Positions 35,172 to 46,825 are shown, counted from the first letter of the stretch. The stretch is DNA of 64,000 nucleotides from Cryptomeria japonica (GCF_030272615.1 NC_081412.1:684582583-684646582); one strand, 5' to 3'. Translations and numbers: made by a program. The notes: generated from the letters alone by a model not told the origin.

Positions 35172-36242
35172 CTATTCTGCCGATGGAGGAGTATTCCCAA
35201 TATTTAGATCAACTTTTCTAATCCATTGTTTTGAGAATTCTTGCTTAACCTCTTCAACCCTTTCTTTACCTTTCAAGGTAGAACTTTTGTTGTCTACTGG
35301 TGTTCCTTTACTTCTACAGAATTTAGCAATATGCCAAATCTTGTTACATGCATAACAAGTTACATTATTTTTCTGAATAGCTTTCCCATAACCTATGCCG
35401 ATTTGTGTCCTGCATTGATTAGATAAATGTCCAAATCTTCCACAAATATAACATTTCACATTCATTCTGCAATTTTTAGAATTGTGACCTACTTTGTTGC
35501 ATTTAGAACATTGACTGGTGGATGTGTTGATATTCTGATAATTTCTAGATCTACATTCATTTTCTTTATGACCATACTTATTGTAGTTAAAACATTTTCT
35601 ATTGAATTTATAAGCATTAGGTTGTCTTACCGGTTTGTTGTGATCCTGAGTATTTGCAGTACCGGAGCTTTCACCAACTTCAAAGCCAATTCTAGAAGTG
35701 TCATCTTTAAGTTTTTGATTCTTCAACAAGGTGCCAAGTTCCTCTGAGCTTTTCTTGAATTTTTCTTTATGTTGATTTGTAGTTTCTAGTTCTCTCTCTA
35801 AGACTTCTTTTTGTCTCATCAGTTCATTTGAGTCATTCTGAGTATGCATCAGATCTGTCTTCAACATGTCATTTTCATAGCTAAGTCTTGTGTTCTCATT
35901 TTCTTCATCACTTAGTCTCCTAGTCAATTCTTCTTAATTCTTCTTCCTATCCTCAATCTCTTTGCAAAATCTTTTAGTCATATCCTGCATTTCATTCTTT
36001 GTTGTCATGATCTCTTGTTTCAACTTGCTTATCATATCATCAAGTGATTCCTTTTCATCATTCTCATTTTGCAATTTTTCACAAAGTTCTCTTCTCTTAT
36101 TTCTTGCAATAGTAAAATCCCCTTGAAGTGCCTGAATGATGTCCTGAGCTTCCCTTAGATCATCTTCAAGTTTGATGTTTTTCAATTTTTCTGCATCATA
36201 GTCTGAGAGAGCTGCTTCTAGTTGCTTCATCAGATTTTCCAT
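35172..36242 (-). pseudogene. Element D Gag-like ORF: coiled coil plus four zinc knuckles
   Basis: ATG at 36242 (MENLMKQLEAAL), stop at 35172, about 356 codons with one internal TAA (35934-35936, GAA in element G). The first two thirds is a long charged coiled coil (LEDDLREAQDIIQALQ; ENDMLKTDLMHTQND). The last third has a knuckle series: CFNYNKYGHKENEC, CSKCNKVGHNSKNC, CYICGRFGHLSNQC and CYACNKIWHIAKFC. The first has Tyr for its second Cys and the fourth has Trp for Gly. CCHC knuckles bind nucleic acid in retroviral and Copia Gag, so an RNA-packaging role is likely. The usual Copia UBN2 Gag fold is not visible; coiled coil seems to replace it. It starts about 70 bp after the PBS, the normal Gag position. 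Confidence 0.85.
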
Positions 36243-36299
36243 CTTTACCAGTGTCAAGATCTTCCTCAAGTTGTTAGGCTTTTGAAAATAGAGGACCAG

Positions 36300-36312
36300 G
36301 CTTTGATACCAA
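36300..36312 (-). other. Element D primer binding site
   Basis: Minus strand TTGGTATCAAAGC directly inside the 5' LTR, separated from its end by one base. It differs by one G-to-A change from TTGGTATCAGAGC, the initiator tRNA-Met type PBS of elements F, G and I. Confidence 0.85.
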
Positions 36313-36313
36313 T

Positions 36314-37107
36314 TGTTAGGGATCCCACTGATACTGAGAGGGGGGGGTGAATCAGTATCTGACTGGTGAATGTAATTTCTTAACTTAAAACATGCAGAAC
36401 ATAATATAACAGTGTACCAGTATTCAAGAAATAATGCAATAAACAGAATCAAGAACATCCACATGAAAAGCACACCATAACACAAGATTTTAATGAGGAA
36501 ACCCAGTGTGGGAAAAACCTCAGTGGGATTTGTGACACACAATATTCACTTACTGGCCAATAAGAGAATATTATTTACAATAGGGGCCTGCACATGCAGG
36601 AAGGCCAAGTGCCTAGAGCTCACTGCTCAATGGGAAGTCTCACTGACTTACAATAAGGATTATACAAATCCAATATCTTGTACTACTTTACAATAGCATC
36701 TTTAATGCCAAATTCAGTACTGGTTCCTGCGCTGTTCTTTACATATACCCCTTGACCTATATTTCTCATAACAGGTCTGCCTAATATTTTCCTTTTTGCT
36801 TATATATCTATATCTAATGTCTACAATGATCTCTCTTATATATAAGAGTCATTTTACAATTTGCCAAGTCGGCTTACACATTTTTACAATAATAAACAAA
36901 ATATAATATAACAAAATCCTATCGGCCTCTATGCCGGTATACTTCCTTTCTTTTATGTCGGTGCTAGTGTCCTGAGTGTCTGTGTAGAGTGTGATCTGCT
37001 GATGTCGATATAATGCCTTTTCCGGTGCCATAAGATTGCAAGGTTGCCATCAATGACAAAACCTTCAATCACATACAATGTCTCATTGGAGTGTGCATAT
37101 GCCAACA
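36314..37107 (-). repeat. Element D 5' LTR
   Basis: 794 bp, TGTTAGGG...GCCAACA on the plus strand, the same length as the 3' LTR. It has the gagggggggggtgaatcagt block at its inner end that marks this LTR group. Confidence 0.9.
36836..36846 (-). promoter_or_regulatory. TATA box in the D 5' LTR
   Basis: Minus strand reads ctTATATATAAgag about 265 bp into the LTR, a suitable place for the U3 promoter. The same sequence is kept in the 3' LTR at 31070-31081. No experiment supports its use. Confidence 0.55.
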
Positions 37108-38355
37108 ACCTCTGCCGATGATTTGTCAATAAATCCCATAATTTGTTGATCAGTAAGTTCACACAAGAGGGCTTCTCTAGCTCTGTAATCATTGTCAATA
37201 TTCTTATTAAGTATTGGTAAACAAGAAACAAATACCGGTAAACAATGCAACTTAACAAATAAATAGATAATCAATGGAAAACAACCATACCACATAACAC
37301 CATGATTTGTATATGGAAAACCCGGAAAGAGAAGAACCATGGTGGGAAGCCTATCCACAGTCAGATGATAGTTCTGTAGAAACTATGTGTTACAATGAGG
37401 AGCCTGCCCATGTAGGAAGGAACACTGCCTAGAGCGTACTGCTCATTAAAAAAGAGTCTCACTAACTACAGAGGTTAAAACCACCTCAAGATAAATGGAC
37501 AACAATCCAATAAAGTGAACTTCCATAGATAGCATCTATCATGTCTGGTTTTAGTCCCGGTTAAGCTCAATGCCGGAGGACTAAATCCTCTTCTAAATCC
37601 AATTTGATCACCAATGATCTACCAACTCCTCTGCCTGAATGATATTACAATATACGCACATTACAATCCTTGATCATAAACTTTTCCACAACCATGATAC
37701 TCTATAAAGAGTTTCTGCCTTTTATTTATACAAACCCTAAGGCCAAAACCAATTAGGTCGGCCACCTAAAAGATATTACAATAAGATCATTACATAAATC
37801 CATATTACAATGATATGTCATGTCGGCTTAAGACCAAAACATCCTGGTAACGTGTAGAGTACACATTAGCATGATACCGGTCCATAACCTAGATAGGTAC
37901 CAGACCTATTCTGAGTCCACCATGCTAAAGAAATGTCTTTGAGTAGTTGAAGAACAATCAAAGAACATCTTCAGCATCTCGAAATCCATCTAGAAGCCGC
38001 ACCAATACCACTTATGCATACTGTCAATATTCCTCAGTAAAAGCTCTGTTAGTAAAGCCTTGAGCCAATATCGGTAAGGGTTTACCAGAGTGTATGATAG
38101 CATCCGATTACCAAGTCCATACCAACTAACCAAGACATGCTCCAAAAGCACATACCACATGTAGCCAAACATATTCCAGAGATCCAAACATGCCGGAAGT
38201 GTTCAACAGATAGTCTTATCTGTCGGTTACACTAGATCTCCTACCGGTAACCAAAACCTATCTATCAATGCTGATAACCAACCATATCAGCTAGTGTTGA
38301 CATCAATGACAAAAAATCAATGCAACACATAATCAATTCATCCATAATGCCAACA
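37108..38355 (-). repeat. Element C 5' LTR, truncated, fused to the Gag start
   Basis: 37204-38355 matches the C 3' LTR but lacks its last 97 bp or so. The PBS and the first part of Gag are also gone, so LTR sequence runs straight into a mid-Gag codon near 37203. 37113-37203 encodes the Gag piece AREALLCELTDQQIMGF. The right edge ATAATGCCAACA is followed by the CTTGG duplication. Confidence 0.85.
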
Positions 38356-38842
38356 CTTGGAACTTGTTCAACTCTATTATTAGCTTTGCTATTTCGTCCT
38401 TTAGATTTTGCCACTCCTTTTATTTATTCCCAACTTCTGATTCCAATTCCTTACACCTACACTTCTTTGTATCAAAATCTGATTTTGAATCTTCAATTAT
38501 CCTTTTAGGGTCTTCTACTTGTGCTTTCAGATTGGTAATAGTTATCTCTAACTCTTGAAGATATTTGTTTAATCTATCTTGTTCCTCTATAGCAGAATTA
38601 TTAAAAAAATTGTATTATTTCCTTACTTTTCTGAGTTCCTCAGGTGTACAAATAAGTTCACCTTCAAGGTCTACTTCATCTTCAGCTTCCTCATCTTTTT
38701 CATCACTACCAAAAGGGTCTTTTCTGTAGGATTGTGATACACTATCATAACAAGATATTCTCTCCTCATCATGTTGGAGGTTGTTGGATATGGTTGGTCA
38801 TTGTTTCTACAAGGATAACTTGTTACCATTGATGTTACAATA
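38356..38842 (-). pseudogene. Element E Gag-like ORF, N-terminal coiled-coil part
   Basis: Minus-strand frame carrying DEEAEDEVDLEGELICTPEE, then NSAIEEQDRLNKYLQELEIT and LKAQVEDPKRIIEDSKSDFD, a charged coiled coil. It ends at KDEIAKLIIELNKFQ where element C is inserted, and continues as DELKVRIKFGGSTNSLDKML at 24376 downward. So E has the same layout as D and G: coiled coil first, knuckles after. The right side is cut by an F-family LTR at 38843. Confidence 0.7.
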
Positions 38843-39406
38843 TGTTGGCAATTGACACTCATCTGGTAAGAGTTAATGTCATTTTGGGTTGTCAATGATG
38901 GAAACTCATCTCTAGGTGTAATTCTTATTTATTGGGATTCATTGATTGAGCACTTTGATTTGTTTGGTTTCACCGACATTCACTACACTCAACCAGTATT
39001 CACTTTGCTTCACAACCGGTTAAGTCCTAATCTCAATAATGTGTATTTGGACCCAGTTATGGATAGGACCTGACAAAGAGATCTTACGGCCCTGATTATT
39101 TCTTTCATGGAATTTGTGGGAATGTGCAAAGGCCGACATGATCATCAGGATTATGTATGAAATACATTGTGATCTGGCAGCTGACATGATTATATTCTTC
39201 ATTGAAGTCGACATGACAAAAAGATAGAAGGATATTTAAGGAGATCCTTTCAGCGATGGATTCAATAAGTTTTTGGAATGTGATTTGGGTTGCAAATCTT
39301 TTAGAGATCAATGATATTATTTTTTATTAGTGAAAGAAATATTTTGTGTGTACAATCTAAATCGGTAGCAGAACAAAGCAGAACAGGGCATCAGCAAAAT
39401 TGGTAC

Positions 39407-42400
39407 TGTTACCAAATTTTTGCACATGCCAAATTTGGTGGCCTAATGAGGCCTTGCATTCATTCATATTGAAAAGATGCAGAATATTAAAGTAAATGGA
39501 GAATAAAGAAGAGGGATCATCACTTCAGGGCAAATCATTAGCAAGAGATCAGATACGCATTGTTTTGTCTAACTTGTTTTCTTCATGTGTAGATTCAGGA
39601 AATGTAAACTATAGCATGTGGGTTAAAATATGGCTCCCATGAGGGTTAAGCCTAGCATGCTGTAGATCACAAAGATATTCATGCTCCATTGCACTTTCAG
39701 AATGGTGTGGCTTATCAAACCTTCAAGCAAATACAATATTGCAAGGCGTAACACCAACACAGCTCTAGCCTAATCCTCCCTGCTACGTGATGAGATAGCG
39801 ATAAAGAAAGGCTCAAAAGTTCTCTAAAACAAAGGCTCAGGTATAGAACACAAGCAATAGCTAGGGATGTGTAAAAACATTTATCCCATATTGATAGTGG
39901 GGAGGACTTTCCAGGGTTTAAATATAAAGCTGCACACATATCAAGTGTCAAAAGCTTGAAGGCTTTTGACAAGAGGCAGCTCATGGCCCAGTGGACCCCC
40001 CACGTGCGGGCATCTAGAGGCAGCCCAAATTTTGCATCAGACTAGAAAAAGGTAGGGTAACGATCGAGCAGATTGATCAGATTCGATGGTCGGGTGAAAA
40101 GATCCAACGGTGTTCACTAAGTTGAGATGAAAAGCTGCACACTGGGTTATCACTGCGATTTGGCAACAAGGAAAACGAGAGGAGGTAAAGATCGAGCAAG
40201 TTAATCAGAACTCATGGTTGGGCAAAAAGATCCAACGGTGATCGCTAAGTCTAGATGAAAAGCTGCACACTAGGTTATCACCGCATCTTGGAGACAAGGC
40301 AAACAAGTGGAGGTAATGATCGAGCAGATTGATCAGATCCAATGGTCGGGCAAAAAGATCCAACGATGATCACTAAGTCCAGATTGGAAGTTGCTCGCCA
40401 AGTTATCATTGCAACTTGGCAACAAGGTGGGCCTAGGTCTAGTGGTAGGTTAAAAGCAAGGTAATGATTGAGCAGATTGATCAGATCCGACGGTCGGGCA
40501 AAAAGATCCAACGGTGATCCCTAAGTCTAAATGGGAAGTTGCTCACCAAGTTATCATTGCGATTTGGTGATAAGGTGGGCCCAGGTCTAGTGGTAGGTTA
40601 AAAGAAAGGTAATGATTGAGCAGATTGATCAGATCTGATGGACGGGAGAAAAGATCCAACGGTGATCGCTAAGTCCAGATGGGAAGTTGCTTGTTGAGTT
40701 ATCGTTGTGACTTGGCGACAAGGTGGGCCCAGGTCTAGTGGCAAGTTAAGATGGAGGTTGAGATGGTAGTCCAAATGGAAATCCAAGTGGATCTGCAAGC
40801 GAATCGGAGGCTGATACATGGCACGGATGGACAAAGAGATAAATGACATGCAAGTTCCTGACAGATCCAACAGTCGTCACTCTATCGTAATGAAAAGTCA
40901 TCCAAACATTAAGGTTGTGAACTTAGCGAAAAAGAAGAGCTAAGGTCCAATGGTGGGTCCAGCGTGCTGAAGTGGTGTTCAGTTGGTAGATAGGTGGCGC
41001 CCTAGTGGTGGCCATGAACAAATTAGGAAGTGAGACATGGCAGAAGAAAGCAGCTCAGGTGAATTAAAGGTTGAGCATCTTTGATGAAGATCGAGCAAGT
41101 CTGAGATGATCTAATGGTTGTCGCTATGTTGCGATGGGAAACAAATTTCCTGGTTATCATCGTGACTTGGCGACAAGGTGAGTCTAGGAAGAGGTGGGTC
41201 TGGTCTAAAGTGTTGAGGTGTTTAGGTGGAGCCCAGGTGGTGGCCATGGACAAATTGGGTTGTAGCACGTGGAAAGGGTCTTCAGACTCAAAAGTGTGCT
41301 CGTTTTGAAGGAAAAATAGAGGTTAACGACCAAGCAAGTCCGATGAAGATCTAGCGGTTGTCGCTATACCGCAATGGAAAGGGGCTTGAACATTAAGGTT
41401 GTGGACATAGTGACAAACCACCAGTAGTCCCAACAGTTGAAGGATAATTTGTCATGTGCTAGTGGTTAATGTAGATAGTTAAGTCAAATAGTAAACCGAA
41501 AGATTTTAAAAGGCGAGTAGGTTCATGTTCGATCAGATGGTGGTCACTATACCATAGCATAATGTTGCACCATGGATAATCATACAAACTTGGCGATAAA
41601 TGGTGGGGCCTGCTAGAAAGTAGGTGAAACAGGTAATGCAGGTGGCCATGGTTAATGCAGGTGATCCAGTGGGTGGCGACATAAAGTTGCATGGTCAAAA
41701 GCCTGCCAAACAAGGAGTTGATTTCTGTGTGAAAGATTGATGGTTGATTTTTGCATGAAGGATTAAGTGTTATATACCATTGAAAAGCTCACAAAATGGG
41801 GAGATCATTTCCATAATCAGTTTCAATAGAAGTTTCAACATGAAAAGAGATTCCAGACTTTCATGCAGACTTTTAGATAGTGGGTTTTTGTTTTTCAGTG
41901 GAGCTATTTTGGGCAAGACTGGCAGTTCTATATTCAGTAGTGAGGGATTATTTTCTTGCAGCATTAGCTGAAGTCCTATTTTTAGGCATTAGATATTATT
42001 TTTTTACAGTATTAAGCAGGAGTTTTAATGCCATTTTTGGGCAAATTTGCCCAAGGATTTTTCTCATGCAGATCTTTCATTTTTTTAGGGTTTTGGAGGA
42101 GCTATTCATCATGATATCTTTATATTCTCTCTCTCCTTTTTCCCCCTGGTTCTTTCTTTTTTGCACACACATTTTTTGCAAAAAAGCATTGTATCTCAGT
42201 ACTTTAGTATTTTTAAGTTTTATAGCAGATTTCCTTTGATATTTCAAAGTTTCATATATTTGCCTTGCTAATTACACATGTTCATTTGCAGATTTGATAA
42301 AAATTTACTGTGTTTTAATTTAAAACCTTTAAATTTTAGTCTCTTTTATGTGCATGTATCTTCTGCTTTTCGTATAATCACAGGTTTTAGGTTGTTTAAA

Positions 42401-42794
42401 AAGGGTATTTTGTCAATTTGGTTGTGAAAACCAGTTTTTCCTTCCAAGTTTACATTCTCCTTAGCCTTCCTAGGAAATATTTATGTGATTGGAGAGTAAA
42501 AATTACTTTGTGTGGACAAAGTTTTGTCATATTTTTGTGAGTTTTAGGCTATTACCATTACAATTTCGGTGTATCACCTCCTAGTTTAATTACAGTTTTT
42601 TCAGTATTTTCAGATTATTCTCTCACTCTTTTCCACAATAGTTCTAGTTTTAGGAGGGATTCAAAGGAAGCCATCCCATAACCAGGAGATTCACCTTCAC
42701 TTTGAACAACCCACAGGCTCAAAGGTGTTTCCATGTTTCATAGGATTGCTTGGTTTCGTACTTAGCATCACGGATGCAATCCTTTGTGACAATA
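39407..42794 (+). repeat. J: 3.4-kb solo LTR with tandem array, TSD GGTAC
   Basis: Interrupts the F-family LTR. It begins TGTTACCAAAT and ends GTGACAATA (terminal CA apparently changed to TA), with ggtac on both sides (39402-39406, 42795-42799). Alignment to the other F LTR shows the host sequence joins across it. No gene or PBS is recognised inside, so a large solo LTR, perhaps of a Gypsy element, is the best reading. The strand is assumed from the gtttt/polypyrimidine layout near 42120-42160 and is not certain. Orientation and family remain open. Confidence 0.7.
40050..41600. repeat. Degenerate tandem array, units 128 to about 240 bp
   Basis: A module around gagcagattgatcagatcc, then gatccaacggtgatc and gcgacttggcgacaagg, recurs. 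The gatccaac/gatctaa anchor lies at 40101, 40229, 40357, 40505, 40653, 40864, 41107, 41348 and 41531. The first intervals are 128, 128, 148 and 148 bp; later ones lengthen to 183-243 as extra sequence such as ggtgggcccaggtctagtgg joins the unit. No coding sense. It lies inside J. Confidence 0.88.
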
Positions 42795-42997
42795 GGTACA
42801 TAGTGAGGGTTAATAGAGCTTGAACCAGAACTTATCCAACATGGTTAGATGCATATTATGAGTTCATTTTTGTTTCTAGCCATCTTGTAGTACTTTGTAA
42901 TTCAGCGAGACTTCTATTTGAGTAGTGAGCTCTAGGTGGTTGGCCTAATTACATGTGCAATCCCCTCAATGTAATGGTTTTTGGTAATTGATACTCA

Positions 42998-44012
42998 TCC
43001 AATAAGAGAATGCGATTTTTGGTTGTCATTGATGGCAACTCATCATCTCATGAGATTTCATCTTTAGGTGTATATAGTCTCTATTTGGTTTCATTGTCTT
43101 ATCTTTTTTTGTTAACCGACATTCAGTACACTTCACTGGTGTTCACATTACTTCACAATTGACACCGACATTCACTTTACTTCATTCCTAATAACTAATC
43201 CTAGTAATCTGTATATGGAACCCGGTAATGGATAGGACCCGGATAGGAAATCTTTTGGTCCTGATTATTTCTTTCTTGGATTTTGTGGTAATGTGTGAAG
43301 GCTGACATGGTCATTGGGATTATGTTTGAAACTCATTATGTACCAAAAGCTGACATGTTTATATTTCTCATTGAAGCCGACATTGTAAAGTTAGAAGGAT
43401 ATTTAAGGAGATCATTTCAACATTAGATCATATATGTAATGGAAAGCAAATTTTTGGTTGTGAATATTTTAGTGAGTGTCGGTATACATATTGGACAACA
43501 ATTAAAAGTGTCTGTGTGCATTTTCACGTGCAAAACATAACCGAGAACAGAATAGGGCAGAATAAAGCATCAAAGAACCGGTATAGAGAGTTGGTTATCA
43601 GAGTTTGAACTGGAACTTATCTAGCATGGTAAGATACATTTCATAAGTTCATTTTAGTTTGTAATTACTTTGTAATCCTTTATAATTTAGTGAGACTTCC
43701 TATTTTGTGTTTAAGCAGTGAGCTCTAGATGGTTGGCTTGATTGTATGTGTAATCCCCTTCATGTAATATTTGTATACCTTAATCAAGTATATAGATATT
43801 GTGGGTATCAGCCCCACTATGGTTTTTCCCTTTGCAAGGTTTTCCACGTATAAATATTGGTGTTATGGTATTGCCTTTTTATGTGTTATTTGGTGTATGT
43901 ACTTTAATTTTATATACTATTACTCGGTTAATAAGATATAAGTTCAAAAATAACATTATCGGTATGACAATGATTCACCCCTCCCCCCTCTCGATGTTCT
44001 TGGATTCCAACA
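42998..44012 (+). repeat. Element F 5' LTR
   Basis: Starts near 42998 with a damaged TG terminus (ttggtaattgatactcatcc) and ends ttggattccaaca at 44012, followed after one base by a PBS. It has the gtttttccctttgcaaggtttt block (43818) and gattcacccctcccccctctc near its end. No intact start dinucleotide and no left TSD could be shown. Confidence 0.8.
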
Positions 44013-44013
44013 A

Positions 44014-44026
44014 TTGGTATCAGAGC
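44014..44026 (+). other. Element F primer binding site
   Basis: TTGGTATCAGAGC one base after the LTR end, the initiator tRNA-Met type PBS shared with Copia element I and with G. Confidence 0.9.
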
Positions 44027-44078
44027 TTGGTTCCTCGAAAGAAGTTTAACCACTTGAGGAAGATCCAAAATTTGGAAT

Positions 44079-45180
44079 CAATGAATACCAATCTCTAGCA
44101 GCAACTTTGACTTGCTCTTGAGGATCTTGACAATGAGAAGATGGAGAACAATACACTAAAAAATGAACTGAAGCAAGCGAGATAACACATCATTTAATTG
44201 CAAGGAAAGCTTTTAGTTGTCAAGGCTAAGAGGAAGGAAATTTGTGATCAATTACAAAATCAAAATAGTGCTGAGGAAGATGCTATGAAGGATCAATGTT
44301 AGAAACTTACTCAGGAGAACACTACCTTGAATAATAAGATGCAAGCCCTGACCATGAGAATGTGCAAGGAGATTGAGGATAGAAAGAAAAATGAAGAAAA
44401 CCTGTCTCAAGTGTTGAAGGATAGATCTAAGGAATGCAATAAACTGGCTCATGAGAGTGATATGTTGATACTTGAATTGGTCCAATCCTCAAAAAATAAA
44501 TAGGAGCTTGAGAGATAGATTATAATCATGAGAGATGACTTGGTTATTGTAAATGACTACAAAGACAAATTTCAAGTAGCTCTGCCAAACTTGATGAAAT
44601 GTTGAAGAAATAGAGAGATACTAATGACCAAAGAGGCCTTGGTTATGAAAAAGGAGAAAGCTCCAGTACTGCACAACAAGATAAATCATTTGGATAGAAG
44701 CAAAATAATGACAACTAGAACTAGCAATCATTGGTAAGATAGCCTAATACTCACAAATTCAATGGTAGATGCTTTATTTGCAATAAATATGGTCATATGG
44801 CTAGTCAGTGCAAAAATAGGAATAATTAGAACAATGCATCATTCACCGGTCTTGGAAATGTAAGATGTCATGCATGTAGTGGATTTGGACATATGGCAAA
44901 CCAATGTAGATCATAAAGAAATCAAGGAAATCAAGGGGTTAACAAGGCAATTCAAAAGAATATTATTGTTTGTTATGCATGCAACAAGATTGGGCATATT
45001 GCTAAATATTGCAAAAGTAAGAACCCTCCAACAACAAATGGAAATGCAGATGAGAAGGGAAAGTAAAAAGTGGAAGACATCAGAAAGAAACACGAGAAAA
45101 GATGGGTAAGAAGATCTGATACACCAAAGGAAAAAATGCTCAATAGAGTTATAAGGTCCTACACTGATGGCTAACACAAC
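44079..45180 (+). pseudogene. Element F Gag-like ORF: coiled coil plus zinc knuckles
   Basis: Begins MNTNL near 44079, preceded by FNHLRKIQNLES, which matches PNNLRKI of D and G. A coiled coil follows in pieces (ALEDLDNEKMENNTLKNELK; MRMCKEIEDRKKNEENL, also found in D and G). Then come three good knuckles: CFICNKYGHMASQC (about 44770), CHACSGFGHMANQC (about 44870) and CYACNKIGHIAKYC (about 44970). A basic tail ends near KRWVRRSD. Many stops are present (for example after MNTNL and at SKNK). F is the most diverged of D, G and F, yet its knuckles are the best preserved. About 280 bp of unassigned sequence follows to 45459. Confidence 0.8.
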
Positions 45181-46825
45181 CGGTAACTAAGGAACTTAGC
45201 CTTAGGGGAAGGTAAATTATTGAAGATCATGAAAATACCCTACATTAGGTCTGTAGTCAGATATTTCTAATTGTGGATGGGTACTCAGAAGATTTCAAAT
45301 GTTTACCAAAACCTACTCACAGACTATGTGAATCGATCGAGCCTAAATGATAATGTTTATGTCAATAAAAAATAGGGATAACGACGATAAAAAGGAAAGG
45401 TTAAGTTGTTTTCTTCACACAGAGATCAAGCATTTAGACGAGTGAATTCCTAGAGAGATTGATAGTGATGAATAATGATGAATAGTAGATAACCTAACTG
45501 GTACTGAGAGGGGGGGTGAATCAGTACAGACAAAAAGTTTCTCAACAACTTATCAAATTAAAAAAATATCAACTGGATGTCTTCATCACTGAACTTAACC
45601 ATGAAAATACCGATTAAACATAGTAAGACTTCAGACAACATAAAATGATAAGTCTGAACACTTCAAATAGATTCAATAATTGATAATAACTTCACCCATA
45701 AACATATGCATGTGGTATAATAGTAATATCTTACCCTAATAACTCTACATGCATAATCACTCAAACAAAGTATCACATGAAATATGCACAACACATGACA
45801 CACAGATTTTTCACATGGAAACCCAAATGGGAAAAACCACGGTGGGGATGAATACCCACAAGCTTGTTTTGAACTCTTTTGAATCTCGCTTTTTTAGGAG
45901 CCTAGTCCGGTTAAAGACTTTACAATAAGGTTCTGCTAGGAACCAATCCTGTTAAACCTGTTAAAGATCACCCGGTTAAGGGATGGCTATATACCCTGTT
46001 AAAGGTTGAAACCCTATTAAAGGTTACCTTGCTAGAGGATTTGAAGAACTCAATAACCTTGAGTCACCCAGTTACAATATTTACAATAAGTATGTTAAAG
46101 CTACCCGGTAAAGGGATTTTCCAACTGTTGAAATGGTTAGAAGACAACAGGTAAAACTTTGATCTGATAACAACACTACATGCAAGGGCATATCATTTTC
46201 AGTTCCTCTACTCTGCAATCACACTCTGGAGTTTTCTTTTACTGGTCTGGAAAGTATCTCATCACTTGGATACACACATAACATTTGCCAACAACTTACA
46301 ATAACAAACATCATCAACCTTATAGATAATAATTAGGTCGGTAGCATAAACCCTAAACCCTATGTATCTTAGGTTTACAATACAAGCGGTCCAATCCTGA
46401 CCATTCAAACACTTTGCATAGAGCCATACAATTTCAAATAGATCAAAAGACAATATGCATCGTTCATTCTTCACCGTACATGGGAATCAGTAACACAACA
46501 TGCTTTCTTCTCATACCACCAAGAAGAATGTTCATTGCTGAGGTAGACTTTTAATGCAGTCGATCTTCTCATGCAAGATCCTCAAGGAAATCCTTCATGT
46601 ACACAAAGCTGACATGGCACCTCAATCTCATACTCATCTCTTAGCTAAATCATCAAAGAATATCATAGGTTGCATCGCACATACTAGATTGCCAAACCAT
46701 AAACCCTTAGAGCTGAGACTACCAACTAGTAGTCACACTTAGTGAGAACCTAACACCGGTTCACTGCATGTTTTCATGCCTCTTCATACCGGTTCACCAA
46801 CTTCTTTTAATCTGCATACCAATTC

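Larger units (their letters stand above)
30549..37107 (-). mobile_element. Element D: complete non-autonomous LTR retrotransposon with two ORFs, TSD ACCTC
   Basis: 6,559 bp with two 794-bp LTRs, flanked by acctc (30544-30548 and 37108-37112) inside Gag of element C. Removing D rejoins KSSAE with VMWDKLKTLNEG in frame. Minus-strand order: 5' LTR, PBS TTGGTATCAAAGC, Gag-like ORF, about 365 bp spacer, ORF2, PPT, 3' LTR. The interior contains no protease, integrase, reverse transcriptase or RNase H motif in any frame. It must be mobilised in trans, most simply by Copia enzymes, since PBS and LTR ends look like those of neighbouring Copia elements (inference). Confidence 0.92.
24377..38355 (-). 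mobile_element. Element C: Copia retrotransposon with two nested insertions, TSD CTTGG
   Basis: Bounded by cttgg at 24372-24376 and 38356-38360. The plus-strand ends are TGTTAGGATAATC (left) and ATAATGCCAACA (right). Minus-strand order: 5' LTR 38355-37204, gag, protease, integrase, RT, RNase H, PPT, 3' LTR 25654-24377. Gag is interrupted by element D (30549-37107), and the Gag-protease border by a solo LTR (29004-29792). Removing both restores continuous Copia order. C interrupts the Gag-like gene of element E. It is inactive: the 5' LTR-PBS-Gag start is deleted and Pol has stops and small deletions. Confidence 0.93.
38843..42995 (+). repeat. F-family LTR copy 1, split by solo LTR J
   Basis: 38843-39406 (TGTTGGCAATTGACACTC...) and about 42800-42995 align in order with the second F LTR at 42998-44012, for example atggataggacc, tgatgat/ctgattatttctttc and the caatgtaatg block. 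The last 250 bp or so of the LTR is missing and copy 2 starts right there. No PBS or gene follows copy 1. Confidence 0.8.

Noticed and set aside
40050-41600. CRISPR-like or satellite array
   Set aside because: Units are long, degenerate and without unique spacers, inside an LTR-like insertion in a plant genome. A tandem repeat explains it.
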